Shown piece by piece: positions 8,264 through 16,454 of a stretch of 37,359 nt of DNA (position 1 is the stretch's first letter; every line of letters starts with the position of its first letter). Below the pieces are notes generated by a model. It was not told where the DNA came from, ran no database searches, and worked only from the letters and a program-made list of their open reading frames with translations. Source of the DNA: Subtercola boreus. GTDB lineage: Bacteria > Actinomycetota > Actinomycetes > Actinomycetales > Microbacteriaceae. A program made the translations under genes and the position numbers. The stretch is from assembly GCF_003399625.1 (NCBI RefSeq), contig NZ_NBXA01000050.1:1-37359 (forward strand). Direction: 5' to 3'.

Positions 8264-10231
8264 TCACGGCAAAATCTCTACACTCACGGGGTCGGCGGCG
8301 CGGCCGGCGCGGGAGGTGGTGTGCCACAGCTTGTTCGTGTCGTTGACCTCCATCTCCGCGGAGGTCAGCTCGACCCGGATCGGGATACCCGGCCGCCCAC
8401 CGACTTTGATCAGGAACCGGCCCCGCCCGGGAGGTTCTGACTCGTGCCCGGATACGGGGTCCCAGGCGGGCGGGTCCTGCCACGAGGTGAGCATCGACTG
8501 CTCCGACACCGACAACGGCACCGCGGAGGTCAGGAGCGGCATCTCCGCACCCGGCAGGCCGCCGCAGACGACCATCCCGGACCTCTCCACGAACCCTTTG
8601 GCTTTCATCTGATCCTCCGACGTCGCCAAAGACAAAAGGTCTGACATCGTGTGCGAAATCATTGCCAACCCGACGCCCCTAGCCCGGTTCAGGCGGGTAA
8701 GGGCGTCAACCCGTTCAACCATTCCCCGCCCCGCCCGAAGCGCCCGCCACAACTCGTCCAAGATCACGAAGTAGTGCCGGCGCGGCTCCAGCTCCGCGTC
8801 CGCCAGCGCGGCCGCGACGTTCACCGTCCCGAACCCGGCGGACCAGCACGCCAACAGGATCGCGGCTTGCAGGTCGCCTTCGGAGTCATCGATCGAGGAC
8901 ACGTCGTAGACAACGGGCCGGTCCCGCCGCATCGGTGTGGTGGTCTGCTGGGAGAACACTTCCCCGAGCCGGCCACCGGTCGTCAAACCAATGAGCGAGG
9001 CTTCGAGGTTCTCGGTGATCGCTTTGTACCGGGTGAGGTCGCCGCGGTCCAGGGCGACCTGCCTAATCTCATCCGGTGCCTCCTGAATGACGCGCAACAG
9101 GTCAGCGAGCACCGGGATACCGTCGTGGCTTTCATCGAGGTATTTCAGGGCCCGGTCGATGATCGTTTCCTCCCGGTCGGTCGGCGGCTCCGACCGGAGG
9201 ATCGTCAGCAGGGCCGCGATCATCGTGTGCCTACGGCCGTGCGCGTCAGCTAGGACCTGGTTCGCGAGGCGTTCCAACTTCGTAGCCCGGATGTTGTGCG
9301 CGGTTGCCCCATCGAGCAGCCGGGCAATCGTGTCAGGGTCCGTCTCGTTGGTGGCCCCTTGAACGGACTCGCCGGCAAGCCGCCTCGAGTCGGCCGCCTC
9401 ACCGGCCAGCCGTGCAGCTGCTTCGTGCGCCTCCCCCGGATCGAGAATGTTCAAATACCCCCGGCCACGGCCAAGGGTGATGACCTGCCCATCCAAAGCA
9501 CGGATGAGGTCCACGTAGTCAGGCTTCAAATCCCCCAGCACCAGCGGGAGCGTCCCGTACCCGGCAAGGCCCGCGGCCATACGGCGGGTCAGTGACGACT
9601 TCCCCAGGCCCGGCTTCCCGAGAACGAACATGGACGGGTTGGAAATCAGGTTCGCCCGTTGGAACCACGAGATAGGGTCGCAGCACACCGACGCCCCTGT
9701 GGCGAGGTTCTTCCCAAGTGGCACACCAATCATCGGCGTACCGGTGCCAACGGAGAACGGGTAGAGCCCGCAGACCTGAACGGTCGTGGCGCGGAACTCA
9801 TCGGCCGGCTGGATACTCACAGCCTGCCCACCGCCACGCCCCAACCACCCCGTAGCGGTCGGGCGAAGCGGCCGCTTCGGTGCCGACTCACGGACCGTCT
9901 TCCGCTTCCCGCCCTCGTGCGGGATCGGCCGCGCCTTCCTCGCTCGCTTGGGTGCTTTCTCTCGCACGAGCGGCGAGACGGCCGTAGCGGGGACGACTGC
10001 CTTTCTTCCCGCGCCCTTCTGCGCAGCCGTACCCTTCTTTGGCGTGACTGTGTTCTCTTTCGCCCGTTCCCCGCGCCGGGTGGGGGCAGCGACCGCGCCG
10101 GTCGGCAGGTCGGCCAGCAGCTCCCCTGCCTCGCCCGTGTGCGCGGCGGTCACCGCGCCGGCGGGTAGTTCTTCCGGGGTGTTGTCGTCGTCGCGGTCGT
10201 TCCGGTGGAACAGTTTCGAGGTCGTGCTCAT
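8264..10231 (-). CDS. VirB4-like conjugation ATPase
   Basis: A 655-residue ATPase that would power channel or pilus assembly. Walker A GKPGLGKS is at 205-212 and Walker B YFVILDELWR at 487-496, with the VirB4-type arrangement of LGDLKPDYVDL after the P-loop and RARGVGLAMISH as the arginine-finger/sensor region. The first ~130 residues are basic and low in complexity (KAPKRARKARP, PKKGTAAQKGAG), apparently disordered, and not part of the catalytic core. No membrane helix is visible. In actinobacterial systems the N-terminal VirB4 function may be supplied by the separate SCO6880-like protein encoded just upstream (inference). Confidence 0.9.
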   Translation of the reverse strand: MSTTSKLFHRNDRDDDNTPEELPAGAVTAAHTGEAGELLADLPTGAVAAPTRRGERAKENTVTPKKGTAAQKGAGRKAVVPATAVSPLVREKAPKRARKARPIPHEGGKRKTVRESAPKRPLRPTATGWLGRGGGQAVSIQPADEFRATTVQVCGLYPFSVGTGTPMIGVPLGKNLATGASVCCDPISWFQRANLISNPSMFVLGKPGLGKSSLTRRMAAGLAGYGTLPLVLGDLKPDYVDLIRALDGQVITLGRGRGYLNILDPGEAHEAAARLAGEAADSRRLAGESVQGATNETDPDTIARLLDGATAHNIRATKLERLANQVLADAHGRRHTMIAALLTILRSEPPTDREETIIDRALKYLDESHDGIPVLADLLRVIQEAPDEIRQVALDRGDLTRYKAITENLEASLIGLTTGGRLGEVFSQQTTTPMRRDRPVVYDVSSIDDSEGDLQAAILLACWSAGFGTVNVAAALADAELEPRRHYFVILDELWRALRAGRGMVERVDALTRLNRARGVGLAMISHTMSDLLSLATSEDQMKAKGFVERSGMVVCGGLPGAEMPLLTSAVPLSVSEQSMLTSWQDPPAWDPVSGHESEPPGRGRFLIKVGGRPGIPIRVELTSAEMEVNDTNKLWHTTSRAGRAADPVSVEILP

Positions 10232-10278
10232 GAGATACCTCCGTGAATGGTCGGGCGGGTGGAACGGGGTTTAACGCC

Positions 10279-10313
10279 TTCCGGCACCGGGCCTTTCAGC
10301 GCCGGTGCCGGAA
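10279..10313. promoter_or_regulatory. Intra-operon 12-bp stem-loop
   Basis: TTCCGGCACCGG (10279-10290) pairs perfectly with CCGGTGCCGGAA (10302-10313) around an 11-base loop. It occupies the only sizeable gap between the SCO6880-like gene and the VirB4-like gene. No T tract follows on the minus strand, so partial termination or RNA processing/stabilisation that sets relative expression is more likely than a full stop. Confidence 0.5.
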
Positions 10314-10328
10314 CGGGATAAGCGGGGG

Positions 10329-11849
10329 TCACAGCGCCTCCCGAATCTCGTTCGGGATGCGCAAATGCCGCGGCAGAATCAGGCCAAGCGGCAGTGCGGC
10401 CGCGAACGCGGAATCCTGCGACCCGAACGCAGGCCGCATCCGCAACCGTGCCGCCGCGGTCAACGAATCAATCGCCGCCCTAGCATCCGCCTCACGGGTG
10501 CGGTCGGTCGTCGTCGCAGTAACGATCAGGCCGAAGTTCATAAGCCCCGCCCCCGACGCCTCTTCCGACGCGGTTGCCTGCGCCGAACGTGTCGAGAGGG
10601 TCGACCGTGCGGTGGGTTTCGTTGACGCGGAGCTGTTGAACTGCGCCGCGTTCAAATCCGCCTCGACCAGTGCTGCTGCCCGGGCCGGGTCAATCGGCCG
10701 ATACAGCAACGTCACCCGCTTACGCGCAATGTCCCGGTGCGGGGCCAACAGGCGGGCAAGGATGCCCGACTGGACCACCCCGCGAGGCGGACTGGTCATC
10801 GTCCACGACGTAGACACCGCCCCGTCATGCCGGTACGTGTCCCAATGCGCTTCCGCAGCAGCGGGTCCCACGTCCGTCCACGACAGGTCCGCGCTATCCC
10901 CCGCCGCTTTCGCCTGGTCAATCAGGAGTGCAGCGTCAGGGTCGTAAGCGACCCGGACGACCTCACACAGCTCTTGCGCACCGAGCGGCCGGGCGGCGCC
11001 TGCACCAGTTGCGGTAAGCCCGGATGTGAGGCCGGGGATGCGGGAGCCGAGGTCCGCCGCAACTTCCGCCGCGGAGCGTTTCTTCCCACCGATCCGGGAC
11101 GTAGCCGAGAACGTCAACGCAATATAGGCGCGGATCGTGGCCGACCCGACGGGGTAGGACTGCATCACTTCTGTCAGCATGGCCTTCGCGAACTCGGGGG
11201 CGTCAGGGTCCATCGACCCTTCCACTTCGCCACGCAGCCGGGTACCGGTGTCGGGTGCCGTCTCGATGGTCACCGAGGCGGCTTCGATGCCTGGCTCATC
11301 CCCGAGGTTGGAGAGCCAGATGCCATATTCCGCGACTTGATTGTTTACCTGTTCCTGATCGACCAGAGCCGCACCGTCCGGTTCGGTCGCCAACACGATC
11401 GTGAAGTGCCGGGTCGCAGGGGTACTGATCAGGGCGAACCGGTGGCCGTGGGAGTCCTCCCACTCCGTGAGCTGCGACGCAGCAGCAAGGCCCGGCAGTT
11501 GGAACGTGCCCCACTTCGCCCGCCCGGTCGGTCCCGACCGGTAGATGTTTGCTCCTTTGCTTTTTGTTCGCAGCCAGTTCACTCGTACCACTGTCCTTCC
11601 GAGGGCCGATTGGCCGTGTTTGTCTTTCACTGAAACGGTCAGCAGCACGCCACCGAAGATCCCGGCGACGATCAGAGCGGGCAGAAGCCCTGCGAACATC
11701 GACGCCACAATCGCCGAGACGATGCCGATGAACATGACGATCGTCGCGAGCTGTCCGAGCCCGCCGAGCCCTGCGGTTTGCGGTTTCCGCCAGTTCCCGT
11801 ACGTCCGCGGCGAGGTGACGGGCGGTGTCGCTGTTGTGGTCATGGTCAT
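10329..11849 (-). CDS. SCO6880-like conjugation protein
   Basis: A 506-residue protein with two adjacent hydrophobic segments near the N-terminus (about 29-73: LGQLATIVMFIGIVSAIV and LLPALIVAGIFGGVLLTV) and a long soluble region. It resembles the SCO6880 family found in actinobacterial T4SS loci between the VirB6-like and VirB4-like genes. By layout it corresponds to VirB3 plus the N-terminal part of VirB4 (PrgI/VirB3-like helices followed by an alpha/beta domain), but without Walker motifs. The ATG at 11849 overlaps the stop of the VirB6-like gene by four bases. Confidence 0.85.
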   Translation of the reverse strand: MTMTTTATPPVTSPRTYGNWRKPQTAGLGGLGQLATIVMFIGIVSAIVASMFAGLLPALIVAGIFGGVLLTVSVKDKHGQSALGRTVVRVNWLRTKSKGANIYRSGPTGRAKWGTFQLPGLAAASQLTEWEDSHGHRFALISTPATRHFTIVLATEPDGAALVDQEQVNNQVAEYGIWLSNLGDEPGIEAASVTIETAPDTGTRLRGEVEGSMDPDAPEFAKAMLTEVMQSYPVGSATIRAYIALTFSATSRIGGKKRSAAEVAADLGSRIPGLTSGLTATGAGAARPLGAQELCEVVRVAYDPDAALLIDQAKAAGDSADLSWTDVGPAAAEAHWDTYRHDGAVSTSWTMTSPPRGVVQSGILARLLAPHRDIARKRVTLLYRPIDPARAAALVEADLNAAQFNSSASTKPTARSTLSTRSAQATASEEASGAGLMNFGLIVTATTTDRTREADARAAIDSLTAAARLRMRPAFGSQDSAFAAALPLGLILPRHLRIPNEIREAL

Positions 11850-13420
11850 TCCCCGTTCTCGTTGCTACCTGTCGCGTCCGCGACCTGGGATTGCACTGCG
11901 CCTGCGGCCTGCTTCGCACCACCGGCGACTTTCCCTGCCGCGGCGACACCGATACCTACCGGCCCGGCCGCAGCTGCACCCGCGGCCGCGCCACCGGCAG
12001 CAGCGCCGCCAGATGCCGCCCCGGTCGCCACGCCGCTCCCGCCACCAACTGAGGCGGGTCCTGAACCGGACGACGCGGACATGGCACCTTTCGATCCCGC
12101 AGCCGTTGCACCACTCCCTGAGGGTCCGGCACCAGCGCCGCCACCCGAGCTACCTCCGCCACCCGTGCCACCGCCGCCGTTACTGGCACGAATAGCGCCC
12201 GACGCGACCTCCCCTGCACCAGCCAGCGCCGCGGCACCCAGGAGCATCCCCGAACCACCGCTACCGCCGACGGAGGAGATTGAGGGGACGAGGAACCGCA
12301 TTAGGGCAGGTAGTGCGATCAGGGCGATGAGCATCAGGGCGAGACCGATGATGATTTGGTACAGACCTGTTTTGTCTGTTTTGAACAGGTCAGCGCCGGT
12401 CAGCCGGAACGCGGTCGCGTACACAATCGCCGCCGCGGGTTTGTACAGGATGAACGCGATCGTCCACGCCAGAGCTTTCTTGAACCACTGCCGCCCGATC
12501 TCGGTGTTCGTAAACGACGCGGCAATTGGCAGGATGCCAGCGAGGAGGACGAGCATCGCTCCGCGGAACACCATCAGCGCGATCTGGACGTATGTCATCA
12601 GGACCGCGAGGATCCCAAGCAGAAACAAGCCGATCAGGCCGATCGGGGCTGTCGCGGTGAGGTTGATCATCGTGAAGACGTTGGTGCCGAAGCAGTTCGA
12701 TTCGCCGTTCTCGACCTGGCAGTTGGTGGAGTTGTCGATGATCCACACCGAGAACGCATCCCCCGCCTCGGTCGCAAGCCGGATCACGACAAGGCCCGCG
12801 CCGGCGACCGCGATCAGGGTCAGGATCGACCCGGCCAGTTCCTTCAACGGGGTGGTGCGTTGTGTCCACGCCATTCGTGCCGCACCGATCATGACCGAAA
12901 GGATCGCGAGGCCTGCGGTGTACCACTGCAGTTGGGCTTGCACCCACCCCACAACGGACGACGCGTTACTGCCCCGCATCACTATGGGTAGGAACCCTGC
13001 CACCAGTGCCGACGCTGAGGAGAGCAGGATCACGGAGATGAGGATGATGCCGAGACGGCCGAGGTGGGTTTCACCGTCACCGTGCCGGCGGCGACTGGCC
13101 ATCATCACGCCCGCGACGATCAGCGACATGACAGCGATACCCGCGCCCACCCAGGTCACGTAGGACAGGATCATCTCGAACGCACCCGACATCGGCGGTA
13201 TCCCGCCACCGTTGGAGCTCCCGCCCCGGTCAACGACCACGACAGGTGACGGCAATCGCACCCACAGGGTGCCAAGCGACGCGACGGCTTTGCCGAAGCC
13301 CTCGAGGATGTTGTTCACGAACTGCTGCAAAGCATCATTCGATGCTTTCGAGATGATGTCACCGATACCGGCGTGAGCCACGCACAGGATGTCGGTTGGT
13401 AGGCATGGTGCGTCGGCCAT
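11846..13420 (-). CDS. VirB6/TrbL-like polytopic membrane protein
   Basis: A 524-residue inner-membrane channel component. The ATG at 13420 (MADAPCLPTD) overlaps the stop of the upstream gene by one base (TGATG); a longer frame lacks support. About seven or eight hydrophobic helices lie between residues 85 and 400 (for example MILSYVTWVGAGIAVMSLIV, GLYQIIIGLALMLIALIAL). A cysteine pair in NCQVENGESNCFG (about 243-255) probably sits on an extracellular loop. The last ~120 residues are extremely Gly/Ala/Ser-rich with runs such as GGGGTGGGGSSGGG. This tail is common in actinobacterial TrbL/VirB6 proteins. Confidence 0.88.
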   Translation of the reverse strand: MADAPCLPTDILCVAHAGIGDIISKASNDALQQFVNNILEGFGKAVASLGTLWVRLPSPVVVVDRGGSSNGGGIPPMSGAFEMILSYVTWVGAGIAVMSLIVAGVMMASRRRHGDGETHLGRLGIILISVILLSSASALVAGFLPIVMRGSNASSVVGWVQAQLQWYTAGLAILSVMIGAARMAWTQRTTPLKELAGSILTLIAVAGAGLVVIRLATEAGDAFSVWIIDNSTNCQVENGESNCFGTNVFTMINLTATAPIGLIGLFLLGILAVLMTYVQIALMVFRGAMLVLLAGILPIAASFTNTEIGRQWFKKALAWTIAFILYKPAAAIVYATAFRLTGADLFKTDKTGLYQIIIGLALMLIALIALPALMRFLVPSISSVGGSGGSGMLLGAAALAGAGEVASGAIRASNGGGGTGGGGSSGGGAGAGPSGSGATAAGSKGAMSASSGSGPASVGGGSGVATGAASGGAAAGGAAAGAAAAGPVGIGVAAAGKVAGGAKQAAGAVQSQVADATGSNENGE

Positions 13421-14145
13421 CAGACGCCGCTCCAGGGGGTGTAACCGCCGAGGGACTGCAGCGGTGAGGCGGCGAACACGGGTTGGCCGTTGTCGGCCAG
13501 AACAATCTTCCAGTCCCCGTCGACCCATTGCACCGGCAGGGGAAGGCTGACGAGCTGGCCGCCGCTGGACGTGACAGCTACCGCAAGATCAACCGTTGCG
13601 GTATCGCCGGTGTACGCGGTGATGATGTACCCCGCGACCTGAACACGAACCGACGACTGGCCGATAGAACCGCTGCCAGCCGTGACCGCTGCATCCCGGC
13701 CTGGGCCCGGGATCAACAGGTCCGGCAGATGAGGGGCCAACCGGTTATCAGAGGACATGGCTGTGAAGTTCACGACCGAGAACAGGGCCCCGGCCGGCGT
13801 GTGTGAGTAGCACGACCGGAAACCGTCCGCGCCCGTCACCCCGGGGCCGACCTTTTTGCTGCCTGGCGCGGCCATGGTGCCCACAATGTCCCACTTCGCT
13901 TCCGGTGCCGCAGTGAGGTTGTTTGTTTTGTCGTACCCAGGCAGGCCGCAGACGCTCGCCGCGGCAGGGTCAGCGGTCGTCGTGATAGCGGGCGTTGAGG
14001 TGGACGCCGCAACAGCTGCGGTGGGGTCGCGGTTTACGGAGGTGAAGGCCAAAGCAATCGCTGCCGCGGTGAGACCGGCAATAAGGACGCCGCCGAGGAC
14101 GAAACTGCGGCGGGTGAAAGGGTTACGCGGTTCCGCGTCGCTCAT
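13420..14145 (-). CDS. Membrane-anchored VirB8-like (DUF8175-type) conjugation protein
   Basis: A 241-residue protein with a short cytosolic N-terminus (NPFTRRSF), one membrane helix (about 15-34, VLGGVLIAGLTAAAIALAF), a Ser/Thr/Ala linker and an extracytoplasmic domain. The domain holds CGLPGYD, GFRSCYSHTPAGALF and, near the end, VQWVDGDWKIVLADNGQ, a strand pattern like the NTF2-like fold of VirB8/TcpC. It sits where VirB8-type proteins are found, between small membrane components and VirB6. The family name is from memory of actinobacterial T4SS loci; the fold assignment is an inference. Confidence 0.7.
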   Translation of the reverse strand: MSDAEPRNPFTRRSFVLGGVLIAGLTAAAIALAFTSVNRDPTAAVAASTSTPAITTTADPAAASVCGLPGYDKTNNLTAAPEAKWDIVGTMAAPGSKKVGPGVTGADGFRSCYSHTPAGALFSVVNFTAMSSDNRLAPHLPDLLIPGPGRDAAVTAGSGSIGQSSVRVQVAGYIITAYTGDTATVDLAVAVTSSGGQLVSLPLPVQWVDGDWKIVLADNGQPVFAASPLQSLGGYTPWSGV

Positions 14146-14195
14146 GAGGTGTGCTCCCTGCTGGATAGCGTGGACGTTCGGGGTTCGGGTGGTAT

Positions 14196-14232
14196 GCGGG
14201 GCGGCAAACCGATATGCGGCCTACCGCCCCGC
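14196..14232. promoter_or_regulatory. Stem-loop between transfer genes
   Basis: GCGGGGCGG (14196-14204) pairs with CCGCCCCGC (14224-14232) around a 19-base loop, in the 103-base gap between the VirB2-like gene and the VirB8-like gene. It has no T tract on the minus strand. A hairpin after a pilin-like gene could stabilise its mRNA or lower expression of the genes downstream. Confidence 0.4.
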
Positions 14233-14248
14233 CTGTTGGGTGCGTGGG

Positions 14249-14575
14249 TTATGCGCCCATGAGGAAGCCGACGATGGTGAACGCGGCGGAAATGATGATC
14301 ACGCCCACCAGGAGCCGGCCAAGCCACCCGCCGATCTCGCCGCCCTCACCACGGCGTGCGGAGACGGTCATCGTTACGCCGAGGATGATGAGGCCCACGA
14401 CCGCGACGCCAAGGCCGAGCCATTTGGCCCAGCCCATGATCGTGGTGAACGCCTCGAACCCGGGAGGCATGGTGCCGCTGCCGGGGTTGGGAACGTCCGC
14501 GAGGAACGCGGGTACCAGGTGGCCGGTCGCGGCCGCGGTGGTGATGATGTCGTTTGCTGCAAGCAGAAGTGACAA
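14249..14575 (-). CDS. Small two-helix membrane protein, VirB2/TrbC pilin-like candidate
   Basis: A TTG at 14575 preceded by CGGAG gives 108 residues; the longer upstream frame has shadow-like composition. A hydrophobic N-terminus (SLLLAANDIITTAAATGHL) leads to a loop with PGSGTMPPGF, then two strong membrane helices (about 55-74, WLGLGVAVVGLIILGVTMTV, and 85-106) joined by a charged loop (SARRGEGGEIGG). Two helices with a short polar loop is the VirB2/TrbC architecture, and the position among channel genes fits. There is no sequence-level certainty that it is a pilin. Confidence 0.65.
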   Translation of the reverse strand: MSLLLAANDIITTAAATGHLVPAFLADVPNPGSGTMPPGFEAFTTIMGWAKWLGLGVAVVGLIILGVTMTVSARRGEGGEIGGWLGRLLVGVIIISAAFTIVGFLMGA

Positions 14576-14661
14576 GGGTGGCTCCGTTTCGTGTTTTTTT
14601 GGTGTCCACCGTCGCGGTCGCGGGATGGAGTCTGTGAGGCCCGGTGATTCGGGCGGGTGGG

Positions 14662-15768
14662 TTACGGGTTGATGACCGGTCCGTCGGTGAAGCCCACGTC
14701 GAAATGCAGGTGGTTGAGGGTGTCGGGGAACTGGATGATGTGCGTGTACGTCGCGGTGCTGCACTGCACCTGCCCTGCCCTCGACCCGGCAGGGACCAGA
14801 GGGTCAAGAATCGACAGCAGTTTCATCGAGTCCGAGTCACACCCTGTGAGGCCGTGACTGTTCAGGGAGTAGAAATCCACCGCGTGACCGCCGCCGTTGA
14901 TCCAGTGCGCAGACTCGGTACCGGCACCTTCGATCGAGCCCGTGCACTGCCTGTTCAGGTCAGAAACCCCGACCTTGTCGAAACTGTTGAGCGCGATCGT
15001 GACGACCTGCAAAATACGTACGTCGATACCGCAGATACTCGAGGCGGTACCGTCCGCGACACCACGAATCTCTGCGGCGTATCGGTCCTCCGCAAGAACG
15101 AGCTTCCCGGACGCCATAGCAGCGACCAGGCCCGCTGCGAGTGCGCGAGCGTCGCCCGAGACAGCACAGCCCCCACTCCCAGTACCAGCCGCACCGGCGC
15201 CGGTCAGGAACGTCATGATCGCGGTCGCGTCGGCCCGGAACCGTGTGTAGTAGTTCGGGTCCGCGTTACCCTGCACCGCATTAATCGCCAAAGACGGGTC
15301 CAACGTCTCCCACCCCGCAACACCGGGCAGACGCTTGAAGAACAGAGTCGCAGCCGTGGTCGGGTCCATTCGCTCCGCGACGCTTCCCCAGAAGCCCTGC
15401 TGCTGGAATAGCCCGATCGAGTCAGCGACTGACCCGTCAGGGTTGATCGCCCCGTCGCCGTAGGTCAGGTTACGGAGGGTGGACTCACCAATGGCGGTCT
15501 GCACCCCCAGGGTCTGCGCCGCAGCGGGCAGGTTCAGGGTGACGGCGGCGTTCGCGATTAGCGCCGCGTTGACGAGCTGGTCACGCTTGTACGCACCCAC
15601 CGAAGCGTCCGCCGCGATCCCATCGACGTTGATCTGCGCACCCGTCCCGACCGTGCACGCCGACGCGGAAGCACCACCAAAGAACAGGACAAACATGGAC
15701 AGTGCGACCACGAGTACCGGAACCATGACCACGGCAAGAATCCCGATACCGCCACTTTTCCCAGCCAC
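14662..15768 (-). CDS. Secreted peptidoglycan hydrolase (transglycosylase-like plus LAS/M15-like domains)
   Basis: A 368-residue exported or anchored protein that would open the cell wall for the channel. One membrane segment (about 8-30) is followed by a lysozyme/transglycosylase-like domain with TAIGESTLRNL (likely catalytic Glu95), ADSIGLFQQQ and a WG pair. A second domain (about 205-368) has GGGHAVDFYSLN (His295, Asp298) and LNHLHFDVGF (His353, His355), which match the zinc ligands of LAS/M15-type carboxypeptidases. Paired cysteines suggest extracellular folding. It is separated from the upstream lipoprotein gene by three bases. Confidence 0.83.
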   Translation of the reverse strand: MAGKSGGIGILAVVMVPVLVVALSMFVLFFGGASASACTVGTGAQINVDGIAADASVGAYKRDQLVNAALIANAAVTLNLPAAAQTLGVQTAIGESTLRNLTYGDGAINPDGSVADSIGLFQQQGFWGSVAERMDPTTAATLFFKRLPGVAGWETLDPSLAINAVQGNADPNYYTRFRADATAIMTFLTGAGAAGTGSGGCAVSGDARALAAGLVAAMASGKLVLAEDRYAAEIRGVADGTASSICGIDVRILQVVTIALNSFDKVGVSDLNRQCTGSIEGAGTESAHWINGGGHAVDFYSLNSHGLTGCDSDSMKLLSILDPLVPAGSRAGQVQCSTATYTHIIQFPDTLNHLHFDVGFTDGPVINP

Positions 15769-15771
15769 CGG

Positions 15772-16356
15772 TTACCCGCCCGTGTAGGGCGTGATCTGCT
15801 CAACCAGCCACGGGTCCGTCACATCCGAACGGTTCAGCAGTACCGAGTACTCCCCCGCATCCGTCGGCACGAACACCCGTGTCGTGTACGACCCGTCCGT
15901 GTCCCGAAGACGGGCATCGCCCGTGACCGCCGCGCACGGCACCCTGGCCGGGTTCACCGTCTTGTACGCCACCGCCGCTGTCTGGCTCAGCAACGGATAC
16001 AAGTCGCTGATCCAGGTCTGCCGGTCAAGAGCCGGCCGACAAAACGCCGTCACAGTTTTTGTCGCCTTCGTCAAGACGTCGTCAATCACCTCAGGAGGCG
16101 AAGACGGTCTCATGGAATCGTGCGGAACAACCGCCGAAGCCGAAGCCGAAGCCGATGGGCGAGCTGAGTTGAGCGGATCGCTTGTTTGTGTAGGGATGGT
16201 ATTCGCTTGCATCGAACAGCCTGTGATTGTCAGACCCAGTAGCGTTCCAGCCGCGAGGGTCAGTGCTTCTCGCCTGTGAGTCCTGGGGTTTCCCCTGCTG
16301 CGTGAATGAACCAAATACAAACCCCGCTGACCCCGACCTCGAATAGATGTGCCCAT
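15772..16356 (-). CDS. Lipoprotein heading the transfer operon, possibly NTF2/VirB8-like
   Basis: From the ATG at 16356 the product is 194 residues. A signal sequence with twin-Arg-like RREALTLAAG leads to the lipobox ITGC (Cys47). A Ser/Ala-rich linker follows, then a ~100-residue domain (VIDDVLTKATKTVTAFCRPAL ... DPWLVEQITPY) with an NTF2-like pattern seen in some actinobacterial transfer proteins. The start is uncertain: the ATG lies inside an operator-like repeat and lacks a clear ribosome binding site, while a TTG at 16314 behind GGGG is an alternative. It is the first gene of the operon, downstream of the promoter at 16395-16425. Confidence 0.72.
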   Translation of the reverse strand: MGTSIRGRGQRGLYLVHSRSRGNPRTHRREALTLAAGTLLGLTITGCSMQANTIPTQTSDPLNSARPSASASASAVVPHDSMRPSSPPEVIDDVLTKATKTVTAFCRPALDRQTWISDLYPLLSQTAAVAYKTVNPARVPCAAVTGDARLRDTDGSYTTRVFVPTDAGEYSVLLNRSDVTDPWLVEQITPYTGG

Positions 16357-16383
16357 ATGGTCAGCCGGCAAGTGACCATATGG
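16353..16383. promoter_or_regulatory. Operator-like 11-bp inverted repeat between regulator and transfer operon
   Basis: CCATATGGTCA (16353-16363) is the exact reverse complement of TGACCATATGG (16373-16383), with a 9-base spacer GCCGGCAAG. Each arm contains the palindrome CCATATGG. It lies just downstream of the predicted start of the minus-strand transfer transcript, in the divergent region shared with the XRE regulator, so it is the natural binding site for that regulator (inference). Confidence 0.7.
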
Positions 16384-16394
16384 ACATAATTCCG

Positions 16395-16425
16395 AGTATA
16401 GACACCTGTTTGGGCAGTTTGTCAA
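16395..16425 (-). promoter_or_regulatory. Sigma-70-type promoter for the transfer operon
   Basis: On the minus strand a consensus -35 TTGACA (16420-16425) and near-consensus -10 TATACT (16395-16400) are separated by 19 bases, slightly long. Transcription would start near 16388, directly before the operator-like repeat at 16353-16383. This is the only good promoter upstream of the ten-gene transfer operon. Confidence 0.6.
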
Positions 16426-16454
16426 AGCTAGACTCTGTCTGTGGACGGGAATCA

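Noticed and set aside
11778-13163. A 461-residue plus-strand frame rich in Pro and Ala opposite the VirB6-like gene
   Set aside because: It mirrors the Gly/Ala-rich tail of the VirB6-like protein; no ribosome binding site and no domain.
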